Of a stretch of 64,000 nucleotides of DNA, positions 55,282 to 63,316 are shown piece by piece; position 1 is the first letter of the stretch; the number at the start of each line of letters is the position of its first letter. Origin of the DNA: Opitutaceae bacterium EW11. GTDB lineage: Bacteria > Verrucomicrobiota > Verrucomicrobiia > Opitutales > Opitutaceae. The DNA lies in NCBI GenBank assembly GCA_003054665.1, contig QAYY01000003.1:310001-374000 (forward strand), given 5' to 3'. The notes beneath the pieces were generated by a model that had not been told where the DNA came from, searched no databases, and saw only the letters and a list, made by a program, of their open reading frames with translations. The position numbers and the translations under genes were made by a program.

Positions 55282-55734
55282 TCAGAACAGTCCCGGCCGC
55301 CGCTCGAGGGCGATGCGGTGCACTCCGGCGGAAACGATACTGAGCCGAAGGTGGACGGCGTCTACCGGCAACCACTCGGCGATTTTCTCGGGCCATTCTA
55401 CGGCGAGCCAGTACGGAGGAACCAAAAAATCGTCCAGCATGAGGTCCTCCACCTGCTGGGCGTTCTCGAGCCGGTAGGCATCGAGGTGGACCAGGATCCG
55501 GCCTGCCCCTCGGTGCAGGGTGAAGATGTTGAATGTCGGACTTGTCACCGCCTCGCGAATGCCGAGGCCTTCCGCCAGACCCTGCACGAACGTTGTCTTT
55601 CCGACTCCGAGGTTTCCGTGAAGTGCGAGCGTGGCGTTTTGCGGAAGCGCCTGGCCAAGCCTGCGAGCGACGGCTCGAGTTTGTTCGGCGGAGGTGGCGA
55701 CGATTCCGGCCTCCAGCTCAGCGAAGATGCTCAT
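55282..55734 (-). CDS. tsaE: tRNA threonylcarbamoyladenosine biosynthesis ATPase TsaE
   Basis: P-loop ATPase (150 residues) needed for t6A modification of tRNAs reading ANN codons, working with TsaB and TsaD. It has Walker A LHGNLGVGKTTFVQGL, SPTFNIFTLH and LVHLDAYRLEN (switch and Asp), and VEWPEKIAEWLP. The first 17 bases overlap the end of thiL on the same strand, so they are translated as a unit. Confidence 0.95.
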   Translation of the reverse strand: MSIFAELEAGIVATSAEQTRAVARRLGQALPQNATLALHGNLGVGKTTFVQGLAEGLGIREAVTSPTFNIFTLHRGAGRILVHLDAYRLENAQQVEDLMLDDFLVPPYWLAVEWPEKIAEWLPVDAVHLRLSIVSAGVHRIALERRPGLF

Positions 55735-56674
55735 AGCCGTGAAGGTTTCCCAGGTTCACTTCTCCCGCCGATACCGGCGTGTCGATCCGAACGAATCGGC
55801 CGATGCAGGTGAGGCGGGTCCTGAAATGGCGGGCCCAAGCGGATTCAAAGCGTTCGCGATCGGCTCGGCCTGAGACTGCGCAGACCAGCTCGTAGTCTTC
55901 CCCGTCGGACACCGCGTGATCGACTGCCGGACGTTGGTCTCTCGCCGCGAGCTTCTGGGCGCCCCTGGAAACCGGAATGGCATCCGACCGAAGCTGTGGA
56001 CGAGCTCCCGAGGGGACCAGTGAATACAGATCCTTGGCCAGGCCGTCGCTGACATCCATCAACGCCCGGACGTCCTTCTGAGCAGCGAGCCAAACGCCTT
56101 CTGAGAGCCGCGGCGTGAACCGAAGGTGATGGCCGAGGAGGCTTCCTCCCAACTGTCCTGTGACATAGATCCAGTCGCCGATTCGGGCTCCGGATCGCGT
56201 CACGACGCGTTTCCCGGCCGCGCGCCCGATCAGCGTGAGACTTGCCGTGAGGGCGCCTTCCGCTTGAGCGATGTCGCCCCCGACGATGGGCACGCGATAG
56301 CGACGGCTCGTCGTTGCCAGCCCGCGGTAGAATCCCTCGAGCCACGCTGTCCGCAGATTGGCGCCGATCGCGAGGGCGAGTACGGCTGCAGTCGGCACGG
56401 CTCCCATCGCGGCGAGGTCGCTGAGGTTCCGCTTGAGGAGTTTGGCTCCGACTTCGGCAGGCGTCGCGCGGTCGTCGAAGTGGCGGCGATAGATGACGGG
56501 GTCCACCGTGACAACTTGCTGCTTCTTCGACGGCGGAAGGACGGCGCAATCGTCTCCGATGCCATACGGCGCGGGAAGGGTGGCGTTGCCGAGCCAGCCG
56601 CGGATCTTCTCGATCAACCTCCGTTCACCGAGTGCGCCGACGGATTCAGTCTTGTTGCGGGTGAAAGGGGACAT
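55718..56674 (-). CDS. thiL: Thiamin-monophosphate kinase ThiL
   Basis: AIR-synthetase-type kinase (318 residues) for the last step to thiamin pyrophosphate. Conserved parts are the N-terminal GIGDDCAVLPPSKKQQVVTVDP, the KLLKRNLSDLAAMGA segment, RVPIVGGDIAQAEG, DWIYVTGQLG and LMDVSDGLAKDL. It is not part of the riboswitch-controlled thi operon, and no riboswitch is seen before it. Instead it shares a transcript with the CPBP protease (upstream, 4-bp gap) and tsaE. Confidence 0.95.
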   Translation of the reverse strand: MSPFTRNKTESVGALGERRLIEKIRGWLGNATLPAPYGIGDDCAVLPPSKKQQVVTVDPVIYRRHFDDRATPAEVGAKLLKRNLSDLAAMGAVPTAAVLALAIGANLRTAWLEGFYRGLATTSRRYRVPIVGGDIAQAEGALTASLTLIGRAAGKRVVTRSGARIGDWIYVTGQLGGSLLGHHLRFTPRLSEGVWLAAQKDVRALMDVSDGLAKDLYSLVPSGARPQLRSDAIPVSRGAQKLAARDQRPAVDHAVSDGEDYELVCAVSGRADRERFESAWARHFRTRLTCIGRFVRIDTPVSAGEVNLGNLHGYEHLR

Positions 56675-56678
56675 CGCC

Positions 56679-57545
56679 TCAGACGTTCACGCCCATGATC
56701 AGGATGAGCAGAATCGTATTCAAATTGAACAGGGCGTGGGCGATGATCGGCACGAGGATCCGTCCGGTGCGTTCGTAGGAGACCGAGAAGACAACGCCGA
56801 GAACGAACAGCGGCGCGAATACCGCGACGTTGTTGTGAAGGGCTGCGAACACCGCTGCCGGGACGAGGTAGGTTAGCCAACGCGGGATGCGCCCGCGAAG
56901 AAACCGGAAGAAGCCTGCGCGGAATGTCAGCTCTTCCGTCATGGGAGCGATCACAATGGCGATGGCGCTCATCACCGCGAGCTTCACGGGTGTGTCTGCT
57001 TTTGCGAAGATCTCGATGAGTTCCTGACGTTGGAGAGGGACTCCGAACCGCTTCAGCAATCCGTCCCATACGAAGGCGACCGGCAGAAGAATTGCCGCGG
57101 TCGCGCAAAAGGTCAGGACACCCGCCAGCATCGCTTGAGCTGTGCTGAGTCTGGAATGGACGGGATTGGGAAGGGGAGGGTTGTCTTCCGGCAGGTCGGA
57201 TTCGCGGGCCGTCGTCACGTACAGCAGCACGCCGCCCAGCACACCTAGGTGCAGTCCCGCATTTATCACGACCGTGGAGAACGCGGCGTCAGCCATCACC
57301 GCTTGGGGGAGCATTGACCCGAGAAGACGGGCAAGCAGCATTCCGACAAGACCGCCGCCGATCGCTTCGACGATTGCGGTGCCAAACGAAGGGAGCGAGA
57401 TTGCCCAACACGGCAGCCGGTCTTGGCGGAACGCGGACCCGGACCGGCTGAACTGGACCCACCAGACGACCCCGAGCCCGATCAGAAGGACGACAATCTC
57501 AGCGGCGGACATCGCAATCTGAACGGGCGTGAAATTGTCGGGCAT
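56679..57545 (-). CDS. CPBP-family intramembrane metalloprotease
   Basis: Polytopic membrane protein of about 288 residues with seven or eight hydrophobic helices. The CPBP (Abi/CAAX protease-like) active-site motifs are in order: EExxxR as MTEELTFRAGFFRF, then FAALHNN with its His, and HALFNLNT near the C-terminus. These residues bind the catalytic metal in Rce1-type proteases, so it is likely an active protease. Substrates of bacterial members are mostly unknown. The ATG at 57545 (MPDNFTP) is preferred over 57596. It is the first gene of the CPBP-thiL-tsaE unit and diverges from the pseudokinase. Confidence 0.9.
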   Translation of the reverse strand: MPDNFTPVQIAMSAAEIVVLLIGLGVVWWVQFSRSGSAFRQDRLPCWAISLPSFGTAIVEAIGGGLVGMLLARLLGSMLPQAVMADAAFSTVVINAGLHLGVLGGVLLYVTTARESDLPEDNPPLPNPVHSRLSTAQAMLAGVLTFCATAAILLPVAFVWDGLLKRFGVPLQRQELIEIFAKADTPVKLAVMSAIAIVIAPMTEELTFRAGFFRFLRGRIPRWLTYLVPAAVFAALHNNVAVFAPLFVLGVVFSVSYERTGRILVPIIAHALFNLNTILLILIMGVNV

Positions 57546-57685
57546 CGGCCGACGCTCGCAGCCCTGTCCCTCGATTTCAAGGTCGGCTGGCGGCACACCC
57601 AGCGCCTCGATCGGGCCAGGCTTTCCCTGTCCGCCACAAAGGGCTTACGTGATCCAAGAACGAGCCGATAGACTGAGATATCTAG

Positions 57686-60367
57686 ATGAACGCTTCCCAG
57701 ACCGGCGATTCCGAGCTTCCAGCCAAGCCCGACGCTCCTCCGGTGGGCGCGCCATTGTCTGCTCTGGATCTGGATCAACTGGTTCCGGGCGCTGTATGGC
57801 GGGGGCAATACCGGGTGAGCGAGGTGCTGCCGGACATCACCTACGGCAAGCTCATGCGCGCCGAGGCGTTGAATACAGGCCGGCAGGTCATCATCCGATC
57901 GTATCGAGTGACTGACGACGGGCGAGCGCGAGCGTGCGAAAGGCTGAAGCGCGTCGCTGGCGGCGGAATAGCGGGCCCTCTCGAGTCGCTGGAGGTGGAG
58001 GGACGCCGGATCGAAATAACGGAAGCGATCGCTTCGCCGACGCTCCGGCATTGGGGGGCGGGAAGAAAGCTTGGGCTGGCCGAGATTAGGGCGCTGCTCG
58101 TGCAGCTGGTGGAGGCGGTGGCCGGGTTGCACGAGATGGGTGTGGCACACCTTAACCTGAAGCCGGACGTCATCTATGCGACCGGACCGGCCAACTCCCC
58201 TCGGCTGGTGATCGGGGGTTTGGAGGCGGCGACCGATATCACGGTATCCTGCCTTGTATCCATCACCGTTGATCCGTTCTACGCACCGCCGGAGGCGGTT
58301 GGGCTTTTTCAACACCACTGCGGTCCCGCGTTACGGGCGTGGGATTGGTGGTCGATTGGTCGCGTCCTGCAGGAACTCGTCCTCGGCCAGCACGTGCTTG
58401 GAGTCTTTCTCAACCGCGATGTTTCGCGACGCACGCCGGAGTTGTTGATGCGCGCGGACCAGTTCCTGCGAGAAAAGCAGGGGGCCACGTGCCGGGCTGG
58501 CGGAGTCGAAGTGATGCCGGAGATGGATCCCGCACTAACCACCTTGCTTCGTGGCCTGCTTTCGGGGTGTCGCGACGCCCGTTGGGGACGACCCGATCTC
58601 GAGGCGTGGTTGAGAGGCGAGCAGGTGAAGGAGCGATACCACTTGGGACAGCAGGAGCGCCTTTTCGTCTGGAAGGACCGGGGCTACTCGGTACCTGAAG
58701 CGGCGGAGTACTTCGGCGAAGCTTCCCACTGGAGCGACGCCGGCCCGAACGTCTTCGAGCGTGAGAATCCGTCCACCTTGGCCTCTTTCCTCGCGGCGAA
58801 CAGCGAGTATCGCCGGGTATCGCAGCGGCTGGACGACCTCGTCCGCATGTCCGCTTCCTCCGCGTTCGTGGACCTCGATCCCGGGGCTGTGCGCGAAGTA
58901 TTCACGGGGATCGCGCTCGGTCTTCTCGGCAACGGCGCGTTGCCCCTTCGCCTGAGTGGCCGGCGGGTGGACTTGAGCTATCTGAGAGAAATGCTCCAGC
59001 CCGCTGCGCAGCCCAAGGGGCTGACGCTCGTCGAAGTGCTTTCCGAAACCGCCGCGATCCAGCACATTTCGCCCTTCGACGCGGATGCAGGCGGACTTCT
59101 GATGGATTCCGGGCATCTGGCGGGTTCATCGATTGCGCTCGCTGCTGCGAACCGTTGGTTGTCTCGGGCCGAACGGGAACGGGTTGCGCGTTTCCGGCTG
59201 TTGGCGCTGGAGCCCTCTTCGGAACTGGACGCCAGAGTCGCAGCCGGCCGGGAAAAGTATGCGATTTCTCGCGACGATTCGCTCAACGCATTGCTGACAA
59301 AAACGGATATCGCCCCCCCGGAGCGCGTGATCCTGGCGTTCGCGTTCGAGGCGCCCGACCGGTACAAATTAGTCACGCGCGCTGATTGGAAGGGGGAGCA
59401 GTATCGGATTCTCCACGACAGAGGAGAAAAACTTGCGCTGGTTTCGACTTGGCTCCACCTCGCGGCCGCGATGAGGGCAGCTCCGCACCTGATCGGACCC
59501 TGGCCGGCGTTTGCAGCGTACTGGCTCGTGGTTGGAACCTCGGTTGCCGTGGCTTTTCCGAGCCGGTTGACCCTCGCGTTGGCGTTGGCGATCTTTGCCC
59601 TGGCGGTGATCGGACGCTTTGTGACAAGTGCGGTCGTCCGATCCGGTTTGAGGGGGCGCATCGTCACCGCAGACGCTTCGAGACTGCCGACGCCGCGAAA
59701 CTGCGACAAGGAGGCGGAGAAGCTCTTTCAGTCTTCACTCTTGCCTGCGAAGAAGGCGCTCGAACGGGAAATCACTGCGGTCAACAACGGTATCCGAGCC
59801 CTGGGGACGATTGATTCGATGCCGGTTGTCAGAGCAACCCGACGTTTCCTCGACGTACGCTTCATCGCGATGGCGACAGCACTGGCGTCGATCGCACTAC
59901 TCCTCGGCTTGGGTTGGCGGATTTCGCGTCGACCACCTCAATGGACAGCTCTCCAAGCTGCCTGGCTGAAACAGCCGTCGGCGCAGCCCAAGGCTGAATC
60001 GGCCCCACCTCCGTCGAAAGCGGTGAAGCACGCGGACGAGCAGGAGGTTGAGACGAAGATGTCGTGGAGCTATCGTCCCTCCGATGCGCCCGTCAACGTC
60101 CGGGTTTCGGAGACGCGAGAAGCCACCGCCGCCGAAAGCAAAGCCGCAGCCGAGGTTGGACGCCGCGTGACGGATACCTACAAACGCGAGACCATCGATC
60201 AGTTGGTCGCCGTCCGGATTCCAACCGACGATCGCGTGATCCTCATGCTCTACGATGGGCGCGGAGACAAAATCGCGGATCGGCGCGCTTTCGTCGCAGG
60301 ATATGAACCTCTGCACCGCTCGTGGGTGGTGCTTGGAGACAAAGTCGCGATCTTTCTCGCTGACTGA
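57686..60367 (+). CDS. Membrane-bound protein-kinase-like protein (pseudokinase)
   Basis: Protein of 893 residues. Residues about 38-320 have a protein-kinase fold, but the catalytic residues are replaced. The strand-3 Lys site is Arg71 (VIIRSYR), the HRDLKPDN loop is HLNLKPDV (Asn157 and Val162), and DFG is IGG (176-178). Fold-keeping parts are retained: FYAPPEA near 200 and WDWWSIGRVLQEL near 220. So it is a pseudokinase and probably does not transfer phosphate. A middle region (about 320-600) is of unknown fold. Two hydrophobic stretches near 610-650 and one near 730-750 anchor it to the membrane. The C-terminal 140 residues are Lys/Ala/Glu-rich, then a small beta-rich end. It is a single gene diverging from the CPBP protease. 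Confidence 0.85.
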   Translation: MNASQTGDSELPAKPDAPPVGAPLSALDLDQLVPGAVWRGQYRVSEVLPDITYGKLMRAEALNTGRQVIIRSYRVTDDGRARACERLKRVAGGGIAGPLESLEVEGRRIEITEAIASPTLRHWGAGRKLGLAEIRALLVQLVEAVAGLHEMGVAHLNLKPDVIYATGPANSPRLVIGGLEAATDITVSCLVSITVDPFYAPPEAVGLFQHHCGPALRAWDWWSIGRVLQELVLGQHVLGVFLNRDVSRRTPELLMRADQFLREKQGATCRAGGVEVMPEMDPALTTLLRGLLSGCRDARWGRPDLEAWLRGEQVKERYHLGQQERLFVWKDRGYSVPEAAEYFGEASHWSDAGPNVFERENPSTLASFLAANSEYRRVSQRLDDLVRMSASSAFVDLDPGAVREVFTGIALGLLGNGALPLRLSGRRVDLSYLREMLQPAAQPKGLTLVEVLSETAAIQHISPFDADAGGLLMDSGHLAGSSIALAAANRWLSRAERERVARFRLLALEPSSELDARVAAGREKYAISRDDSLNALLTKTDIAPPERVILAFAFEAPDRYKLVTRADWKGEQYRILHDRGEKLALVSTWLHLAAAMRAAPHLIGPWPAFAAYWLVVGTSVAVAFPSRLTLALALAIFALAVIGRFVTSAVVRSGLRGRIVTADASRLPTPRNCDKEAEKLFQSSLLPAKKALEREITAVNNGIRALGTIDSMPVVRATRRFLDVRFIAMATALASIALLLGLGWRISRRPPQWTALQAAWLKQPSAQPKAESAPPPSKAVKHADEQEVETKMSWSYRPSDAPVNVRVSETREATAAESKAAAEVGRRVTDTYKRETIDQLVAVRIPTDDRVILMLYDGRGDKIADRRAFVAGYEPLHRSWVVLGDKVAIFLAD

Positions 60368-60369
60368 AC

Positions 60370-61671
60370 CTAGGGTTTGGCCGCGCGGATGGCGCCACGG
60401 TCGTAGACGACATTGCCGTCGACGAGCGTCATTTTCACCCGACCCTTTAGCTGGCGGCCGTGCCAGGGGGAGTTGCTCGATTTGCTGAAGCCGGCCTTCG
60501 CATCGTAGGTCCAGGACTCCTCGGGGTCGAAAAGGCAGATATCCGCCGCCGTTCCCGGGGCCAGAGTGCCTGCCGGCAGATGGAGGATGTTGGCAGGCCG
60601 GCGCGTCATCAAATCGATCACGTGCGAAAGCTTGAAGCCGTGATGCCGCACGAGGGTTTCAAGCGATATCGCGAGGGCCGTTTCGGAGCCCAGGATCCCG
60701 TTCGGGGCGAAATCGAATTCCTTGTCCTTTTCGTAGTCGGTATGGGGCGCGTGGTCGGTAGCGATGCAGTCGAGGGTTCCGTCACGCAGGCCGGCGATGA
60801 TCTCTTCTCGATCCGCTTCCGTGCGGAGAGGCGGGTTCATCTTGAAATTCGTGTCGTAGGTCGCGAGCGCCGCATCGGTCAGCGCGATGTGGTGCGGTGT
60901 GGCTTCCGCGGTGATCTTCACTCCCCGGTTCTTGGCACGCCGGATGATCTCCACGGCGTTCCGCGAAGAGATGTGTTGAAGATGGATATGCGCGCCGGTG
61001 TAGGTGGAGAGAATGACGTTTCTGGATACAATGACGTCTTCGGCGCAGTTGGGCCAGCCGCGCAGCCCGAGTCGGGTCGACATCACGCCTTCGTTCATCA
61101 CCGCTCCATGGGTCAGAGCCGTGTCCTGGCAGTGATCCATTACCGGTAAATCGAACATTTTGGCGTACTCGACGGCACGCCGCATGAGTTCGTTGTTTTG
61201 GACGCAGTCGCCGTCGTCGGTGATTGCCACGACCCCGGCGCGTTTGAGGGATCCGATCGGGGCGAGAGCCTGACCCTTTTGGCCGACCGTGATGCAGCCG
61301 GTGGGATAGACCTTTACCACCGCGTCCCGCTGGACGATGTCCTTGATGAACTGGATTGTGCCCGCGGTATCGGCTACCGGCGAGGTGTTGGGCATGCAAA
61401 CGACGGAAGTGAATCCGCCTGCCGCGGCCGCCTGCGAACCGGTCAAGATGGTTTCCTTGTGCGTTTGTCCCGGCTCGCGGAGATGGACGTGAATGTCCAC
61501 CAATCCAGGGCAAGCGACCAGGCCGCTGCCGTCGATCTTCTGCGCTTTCTGGCGCTGTTCGCTAGAGAGATCGGGCACGATCTTGCCATCGACGGCGAAG
61601 AGATCGCCAGCGGCATCGCGACCGCAGGCGGGATCGATTACCCGAACGTTGCTGATCCAGAGGGAAGACAT
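60370..61671 (-). CDS. pyrC: Dihydroorotase (class I)
   Basis: Zinc amidohydrolase (433 residues) closing carbamoyl aspartate to dihydroorotate. The first metal motif is PGLVDIHVHLREPGQTHKE, followed by GFTSVVCMPNT. Further metal ligands lie in PVMDHCQDTALTHG, IHLQHISSRNAVE, and the catalytic Asp in DCIATDHAPHT. The size is that of the class I type that often pairs with PyrB. The ATG at 61671 starts 32 bp after the pyrB stop; an open frame upstream overlaps pyrB. It is the third gene of pyrR-pyrB-pyrC. Confidence 0.96.
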   Translation of the reverse strand: MSSLWISNVRVIDPACGRDAAGDLFAVDGKIVPDLSSEQRQKAQKIDGSGLVACPGLVDIHVHLREPGQTHKETILTGSQAAAAGGFTSVVCMPNTSPVADTAGTIQFIKDIVQRDAVVKVYPTGCITVGQKGQALAPIGSLKRAGVVAITDDGDCVQNNELMRRAVEYAKMFDLPVMDHCQDTALTHGAVMNEGVMSTRLGLRGWPNCAEDVIVSRNVILSTYTGAHIHLQHISSRNAVEIIRRAKNRGVKITAEATPHHIALTDAALATYDTNFKMNPPLRTEADREEIIAGLRDGTLDCIATDHAPHTDYEKDKEFDFAPNGILGSETALAISLETLVRHHGFKLSHVIDLMTRRPANILHLPAGTLAPGTAADICLFDPEESWTYDAKAGFSKSSNSPWHGRQLKGRVKMTLVDGNVVYDRGAIRAAKP

Positions 61672-61702
61672 GGGAATCCGTGTTGAGGCTAGGCTGATCT
61701 GC

Positions 61703-62656
61703 TCACTCGTCGGTCTCTCCCGGCACGACGTGTTCGGGCTGTCCTCCTGCGCAAAGGTAGAGAGCTGCCATTCGAACCGCGATGCCATTGGTCACCTGCT
61801 CGAGAATCACGCTGCGTTGTCCGTCCGCCAGTTCGCTGTCGATCTCCACGCCGCGATTGATCGGGCCGGGGTGCATGATGATCGCCTTAGGGTTGAGCCA
61901 GCTGGCCCGGGTCTTGTTCAACCCGAACATGCTGGTGTACTCGCCCAGGGAAGGAAAATGGCTGCTGGCCTGGCGTTCGTGCTGTATTCGAAGCAGCATG
62001 ACCACTTCGGCATCGGCGAGCGCGCTCCGGAGGTCGTGCGAGACTTTCACCCCCATGTCTGTGAACCAGTGGGGGACGAGCGTCGCCGGGCCCACGAGAG
62101 TCACGTCGGCTCCCATCTTTGTCAGGGCGTGGATGTTCGAACGCGCCACCCGGCTGAACAGAACGTCACCAAGAATGACCACCTTGCGGCCTTTCAGGGA
62201 GCCGAGGTGCTCCTTCATCGTGAACGTGTCGAGTAATCCTTGAGTGGGATGCTCGTGCGCGCCATCGCCCGCGTTGATCACCGGTATGTCGAGGATCTTG
62301 CTCAGGTAGAGCGGGGATCCCGACGCAGCGTGACGAATGACGATCATGTCGGCGTTCAACGCCTCGATGTTCTGGGCCGTGTCGCGGAGCGTTTCTCCCT
62401 TTGTGGTGCTGCTGCTGGCGGCGTCGAATGAGATGACGTCGGCGCTCAAGCGCTTGGCGGCCATGTCGAACGCCATTCGCGTGCGGGTGCTGGGTTCCAG
62501 AAACAGGTTCACGATGGTCTTGCCCCGGAGCGCGGGCACCTTCTTCACACTACGGCCCAGGATTTTTTTGAAGGCCGCAGCGGTCTGATGGATTTGCTCG
62601 ATCTCGGACAACGAGAACTCCTCGAGCGTGATGAGATGTTTTCGCATCCAGGGCAT
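61703..62656 (-). CDS. pyrB: Aspartate carbamoyltransferase catalytic chain
   Basis: Cytosolic enzyme (317 residues) joining carbamoyl phosphate and aspartate. It has LFLEPSTRTRMAFDMAAKRL (carbamoyl phosphate site), VIRHAASGSP, GDGAHEHPTQGLLDTFTM, and VMLLRIQHERQ with HPGPINRGVEID in the aspartate domain. No pyrI regulatory chain is adjacent. It starts 5 bp after pyrR and is followed by pyrC. Confidence 0.97.
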   Translation of the reverse strand: MPWMRKHLITLEEFSLSEIEQIHQTAAAFKKILGRSVKKVPALRGKTIVNLFLEPSTRTRMAFDMAAKRLSADVISFDAASSSTTKGETLRDTAQNIEALNADMIVIRHAASGSPLYLSKILDIPVINAGDGAHEHPTQGLLDTFTMKEHLGSLKGRKVVILGDVLFSRVARSNIHALTKMGADVTLVGPATLVPHWFTDMGVKVSHDLRSALADAEVVMLLRIQHERQASSHFPSLGEYTSMFGLNKTRASWLNPKAIIMHPGPINRGVEIDSELADGQRSVILEQVTNGIAVRMAALYLCAGGQPEHVVPGETDE

Positions 62657-62661
62657 GGTGA

Positions 62662-63186
62662 TTAGGAAGCGGAGCGGACGATGATGGAGTCCTTCGCGGT
62701 CTCCTGAGAATCTAGGGTGACGATCACCTTTTCAGCCGACGATGTGGCGATCTTGATTCCGCAGTAGTCAGCGGCGAGTGGCAGACGGCGCCCGCCGCGG
62801 TCCACGAGCACCGCGAGTTCAACCGAAGCAGGGCGGCCATGGTCGAAGAGTTCGTCCAGCGCGGCTTTGGCGGTCCGTCCGGAAAACAGGACGTCGTCGA
62901 CGAGAATGACGGTAGCGCCATTCACGTCGCCGGGAATATGGGTCGGCGCGAATTCCTTCGGAATGGGGTGTCGGCCGATATCGTCGCGGTGGAACGAAAT
63001 ATCCACCACACCTGCGCGGCTTTTCGGAATCTTGGCCGAAATCCGCTTGGCGAGCTCGATCCCTCCGTTGGCAATGCCGAGAAGGATAAGTCGGTTTCCG
63101 GCTGCGTGCCGCGTGCTGATTTCGTTGGCGACGCGCTCGATGGCAGACCGGATTTCGTGTTCAGCGATGCGACGAGTGTCTGGCAC
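62662..63186 (-). CDS. pyrR: PyrR-type pyrimidine regulator / uracil phosphoribosyltransferase
   Basis: PRTase-fold protein of 174 residues. The PRPP-binding loop is TVILVDDVLFSGRTAKAALDEL, and the N-terminal part LILLGIANGGIELAKRI and VVDISFHRDDIGRHP match PyrR. In Bacillus it binds pyr mRNA and attenuates transcription on UMP; in other lineages it may act only as a uracil phosphoribosyltransferase. I found no PyrR-binding loop or antiterminator in its upstream 75 bp. It leads the pyrRBC unit. Confidence 0.93.
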   Translation of the reverse strand: MPDTRRIAEHEIRSAIERVANEISTRHAAGNRLILLGIANGGIELAKRISAKIPKSRAGVVDISFHRDDIGRHPIPKEFAPTHIPGDVNGATVILVDDVLFSGRTAKAALDELFDHGRPASVELAVLVDRGGRRLPLAADYCGIKIATSSAEKVIVTLDSQETAKDSIIVRSAS

Positions 63187-63261
63187 GAGGTGTCGTTGTG
63201 CCGATTGAGTGCGCGCAAGGAAAGTCTTTTCCGGTCAGCGAGTCGCGGCACCCGACAACAA

Positions 63262-63291
63262 AAAAGCGACGGCTGCGAAGCCGTCGCTTTT
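63262..63291 (-). terminator. Bidirectional intrinsic terminator between sugar transferase and pyrR
   Basis: A perfect 13-bp stem (AAAAGCGACGGCT at 63262-63274, AGCCGTCGCTTTT at 63279-63291) with a GCGA loop is flanked by A-run and T-run, so it can end transcription in either direction. It lies 26 bp past the stop of the sugar transferase and 75 bp before the pyrR start, separating the two leftward units. Confidence 0.92.
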
Positions 63292-63316
63292 CTGATCAAG
63301 TGTGTGGTTCAGTCGC

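Noticed and set aside
63187-63261. PyrR-binding attenuator before pyrR
   Set aside because: The conserved PyrR loop sequence is absent; the only hairpin is the bidirectional terminator of the neighbouring gene.
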